DNA from: Roseivivax sp. THAF197b
GTDB lineage: Bacteria; Pseudomonadota; Alphaproteobacteria; Rhodobacterales; Rhodobacteraceae
Direction: 5' to 3'
DNA length: 64,000 nucleotides
Assembly: GCF_009363255.1 (NCBI RefSeq)
Contig: NZ_CP045318.1
Coordinates: forward strand, 3,337,501 to 3,401,500
The notes under the pieces are model-generated. The model made no database searches, had not been told where the DNA came from, and was given only the letters and a program-made list of their open reading frames with translations. The translations under genes and the position numbers were made by a program. Positions 61,998-64,000 of the stretch are shown piece after piece (position 1 is the stretch's first letter; the number at the start of each line of letters is the position of its first letter).

Positions 61998-62888
61998 ATG
62001 CGCAAGGCCTTCCTCATCGCGGTGCCCTATCTGTGGCTTCTGCTGCTGTTCCTGGTGCCGTTCCTGATCGTTCTGAAGATCTCGCTGTCGGATATCGCGC
62101 TGGCGATCCCGCCCTATACGCCGACACTGGATTTCTCCGAAGGCTGGGCGGGCCTGAGGGACTTCATCGCGGCGCTCGATTTCGAGAATTTCGTCTTCCT
62201 GACCACCGACGATCTTTATTGGAAGGCCTATCTATCCTCGCTCAGGATCGCGGCGATCTCGACGCTGATCACTCTCGCCGTGGGCTACCCCATCGCCTAT
62301 GCGATGGCCCGCGCCGCCCCGGAATGGCGGCCGACGCTGCTGATGCTGGTCATCCTGCCCTTCTGGACCTCGTTCCTGATCCGGGTCTATTCGTGGATGG
62401 GCATCCTGTCTTCCGAAGGCGTGCTGAACCAGTTCCTGATGGGCATCGGCGTGATCTCCGAGCCGTTGCAGATCCTGTCGACGAATACGGCGGTCTATAT
62501 CGGCATCGTCTATACCTACCTGCCCTTCATGATCCTGCCGATCTACGCGGCGCTCGAAAAGATGGACGAGTCGCTTCTTGAAGCGGCGGAGGATCTTGGC
62601 TGCTCGCGGCTCGAAGCCTTCTGGCTGGTGACGGTGCCGTTGTCCAAGAACGGCATCATCGCGGGCTGTTTCCTGGTCTTCATCCCTGCCATCGGCGAGT
62701 TCGTGATCCCGTCCCTTCTGGGCGGTTCGAACACCCTGATGATCGGCAAGGTCCTGTGGGAGGAGTTCTTCTCCAACCGCGACTGGCCCGTGGCCTCGGC
62801 GGTGGCGATCGTGCTCTTGATCATCCTGATCGTGCCCATCGTGCTGTTCCAGCGCAACGAACAGAAGGCGCGGGAGGCGGACGGATGA
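61998..62888 (+). CDS. Polyamine ABC transporter permease 1 (PotH/PotB-like)
   Basis: 296 aa with six membrane segments. The EAA loop that contacts the ATPase is ESLLEAAEDLGCSRLEAFW (about 193-211). Start three bases after the ATPase stop. Its stop overlaps a 21-codon open frame (ATGA) that leads to the second permease gene. Confidence 0.94.
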   Translation: MRKAFLIAVPYLWLLLLFLVPFLIVLKISLSDIALAIPPYTPTLDFSEGWAGLRDFIAALDFENFVFLTTDDLYWKAYLSSLRIAAISTLITLAVGYPIAYAMARAAPEWRPTLLMLVILPFWTSFLIRVYSWMGILSSEGVLNQFLMGIGVISEPLQILSTNTAVYIGIVYTYLPFMILPIYAALEKMDESLLEAAEDLGCSRLEAFWLVTVPLSKNGIIAGCFLVFIPAIGEFVIPSLLGGSNTLMIGKVLWEEFFSNRDWPVASAVAIVLLIILIVPIVLFQRNEQKAREADG

Positions 62889-62950
62889 ACGACGCGATCT
62901 CCACCTGCCACGCCCGGACTGCGTGCCCGAAAGCGGAGGCGCTGGCATGA
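62885..62950 (+). CDS. Possible 21-aa leader peptide between the permease genes
   Basis: ATG at 62885 overlaps the first permease stop and TGA at 62948-62950 overlaps the second permease start, both as ATGA. The 21 residues begin MNDAISTCHARTACPK. It also contains the ribosome site GGAGG (62935-62939) of the next gene. It may be a translated coupling bridge, or a remnant of lengthened intergenic DNA. No ribosome site of its own beyond coupling. Confidence 0.3.
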   Translation: MNDAISTCHARTACPKAEALA

Positions 62951-63765
62951 AACGCTTCTCGCTCTTCAACGCGACCTCACTGACGCTGGGCTTTGCCTTT
63001 CTCTATCTGCCGATGATCATCCTCGTGATCTACAGCTTCAACGAATCGAAGCTGGTCACGGTCTGGGCGGGCTTCTCCACCAAGTGGTACGGGGAGCTGT
63101 TCCGCGATCAGGAATTCCTCGATGCGGCCTGGGTGACGGTCCAGGTTGCGGTCTTCTCCTCGACCATCGCCACGGTGCTGGGCACCATGGCGGCGACGGT
63201 GCTTGTCCGGGCGGGCCGGTTCCGTGGGCGCACGCTCTTTTCCGGCATGATCTACGCGCCGCTCGTCATGCCCGAGGTAATCACCGGCCTGTCCCTGCTG
63301 CTTCTCTTCATCGGTATCGGGCTCGACCGGGGCATCTTCACCATCGTGCTGGCGCATACGACCTTCGCGATGTGCTACGTGTCGGTCGTCGTCTCCTCGC
63401 GGCTCACAGGCTTCGATCAGGCGCTGGAGGAGGCCGCGCTCGACCTCGGCTGCTCACCGTTCCAGGCCTTCCGGCTCGTCACCCTGCCGATCATTGCGCC
63501 TGCGGTCATTTCGGGCTGGCTTCTGGCCTTCACCCTGTCCCTCGATGATCTGGTGATCGCGAGCTTCACCACCGGCCCCTCGGCCACCACGCTGCCGATC
63601 AAGATCTTCTCGGCCGTGCGGCTTGGCGTCAGTCCGGAGATCAACGCGCTCTCCACGCTGATGATCGCCATCGTGACGATCGGCGTGATCACCGCATCGC
63701 TCGTCTCCAAACGCGCAGCGGTGGCGCAGGCCCGGGATGAGCAGATCGCGCAACGCGGCGCGTGA
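62947..63765 (+). CDS. Polyamine ABC transporter permease 2 (PotI/PotC-like)
   Basis: 272 aa with six membrane segments. EAA loop [19 protein letters not shown] (about 166-184), then [20 protein letters not shown], typical of PotC/PotI. GGAGG lies 7 bases before the ATG. The stop overlaps the oxidase start (TGATG), so uptake and oxidation genes form one operon. Confidence 0.94.
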   Translation: MKRFSLFNATSLTLGFAFLYLPMIILVIYSFNESKLVTVWAGFSTKWYGELFRDQEFLDAAWVTVQVAVFSSTIATVLGTMAATVLVRAGRFRGRTLFSGMIYAPLVMPEVITGLSLLLLFIGIGLDRGIFTIVLAHTTFAMCYVSVVVSSRLTGFDQALEEAALDLGCSPFQAFRLVTLPIIAPAVISGWLLAFTLSLDDLVIASFTTGPSATTLPIKIFSAVRLGVSPEINALSTLMIAIVTIGVITASLVSKRAAVAQARDEQIAQRGA

Positions 63766-64000
63766 TGACGCAGCGCCTTTACGAAGACGCGGCCTATGCG
63801 ACGCCGCAGGGCTGCTATTGGACGGACGGGCTGACGGCACCGGACTGGCCTGTTCTGCACGGTGCCCAAAGCTGCGATGTCGCGGTGATCGGCGGGGGCT
63901 ATACCGGCCTCGCCGCGGCGCTGCGCCTTGCAGAGGCTGGCGCGAAGGTCACGCTTCTCGAGGCAGAGATGCCGGGCTGGGGCGCGTCTGGGCGCAATGG
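63765..64000 (+). CDS. FAD-dependent oxidoreductase, PuuB-like (partial, cut by window end)
   Basis: The first 78 residues are present. After [20 protein letters not shown] comes the FAD-binding Rossmann start [21 protein letters not shown] and [16 protein letters not shown] (key glycines GxGxxG). This matches the DAO family and in particular gamma-glutamylputrescine oxidase-type enzymes, which also open with W near residue 19. The gene continues beyond the window. Coupled to the permease gene, supporting a polyamine degradation role. Confidence 0.85.
   Translation, partial: MTQRLYEDAAYATPQGCYWTDGLTAPDWPVLHGAQSCDVAVIGGGYTGLAAALRLAEAGAKVTLLEAEMPGWGASGRN

Overview
The window looks like a chromosomal segment of a high-GC alphaproteobacterium, most likely of the Rhodobacteraceae (Roseobacter-type). 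The evidence is the uniformly GC-rich coding sequence, the order rpoZ - rsh - DUF2062 - pdxJ - deaminase - acpS - lepB - rnc - era - DUF1491 - recO, the FYDLN-acid and DUF1491 proteins typical of alphaproteobacteria, and close packing with many ATGA/TGATG start-stop overlaps. No rRNA, phage, insertion sequence or CRISPR array was seen. One tRNA (Ala-GGC) is present. Genus cannot be told from the sequence alone.

Layout. 0-6.5 kb: the end of a peptide-type ABC transporter locus, a conserved hypothetical, an HxlR regulator divergent from a Tat-exported amidohydrolase, then panB-panC (pantothenate). 6.5-13.5 kb is the accessory-looking part. It holds an SseB-like gene and, read right to left, a tight three-gene cassette: an AAA ATPase carrying an N-terminal HNH-like domain, a stand-alone HNH nuclease homologous to that domain, and a DUF2235 alpha/beta hydrolase. 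A uracil-DNA-glycosylase-like gene and an L,D-transpeptidase lie upstream. The cassette resembles the Septu (PtuA/PtuB) anti-phage system with two additions, a degenerate second HNH module and a putative lipase-like effector. It is my best candidate for an undescribed system. 13.5-28 kb: ribA, an OmpR-type regulator, an MFS transporter, pnp, an rRNA methyltransferase-like gene, rpsO, an RTX-repeat protein, DUF1643, a dienelactone-hydrolase/phosphatase pair, a large MscS channel, tRNA-Ala and a FYDLN protein.

28-44 kb: a SprT/YgjP-type metallopeptidase, a GntR regulator and antiporter, accA, a run that may centre on methionine (fRMsr, two LysE exporters, GFA protein, homocysteine methyltransferase, RluA-type synthase), truB, MATE, Trm112, Lon-N, thioredoxin-TPR, xth, another LysE, small membrane proteins and a NYN-domain gene. 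44-57 kb: folK, then the conserved cell-envelope/RNA/stringent-response cluster. This is interrupted between acpS and lepB by a divergent RidA/WYL-regulator pair and, between era and recO, by an antisense membrane protein gene. It ends with pgsA-moaD-moaE. 57-64 kb: a polyamine (putrescine) uptake and catabolism locus, comprising an aminotransferase, a GntR regulator, a PotF/PotG/PotH/PotI-like ABC transporter and the start of a PuuB-like FAD oxidase.

Two families of short intergenic elements stand out. Family 1 has six copies built on the core TGTCACGACCGG followed by stem-loops whose arms differ between copies but remain paired. Family 2 has two copies, both between convergent genes, with two stem-loops that also covary. 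Functional statements rest on motif and family recognition by eye; no database search was run.
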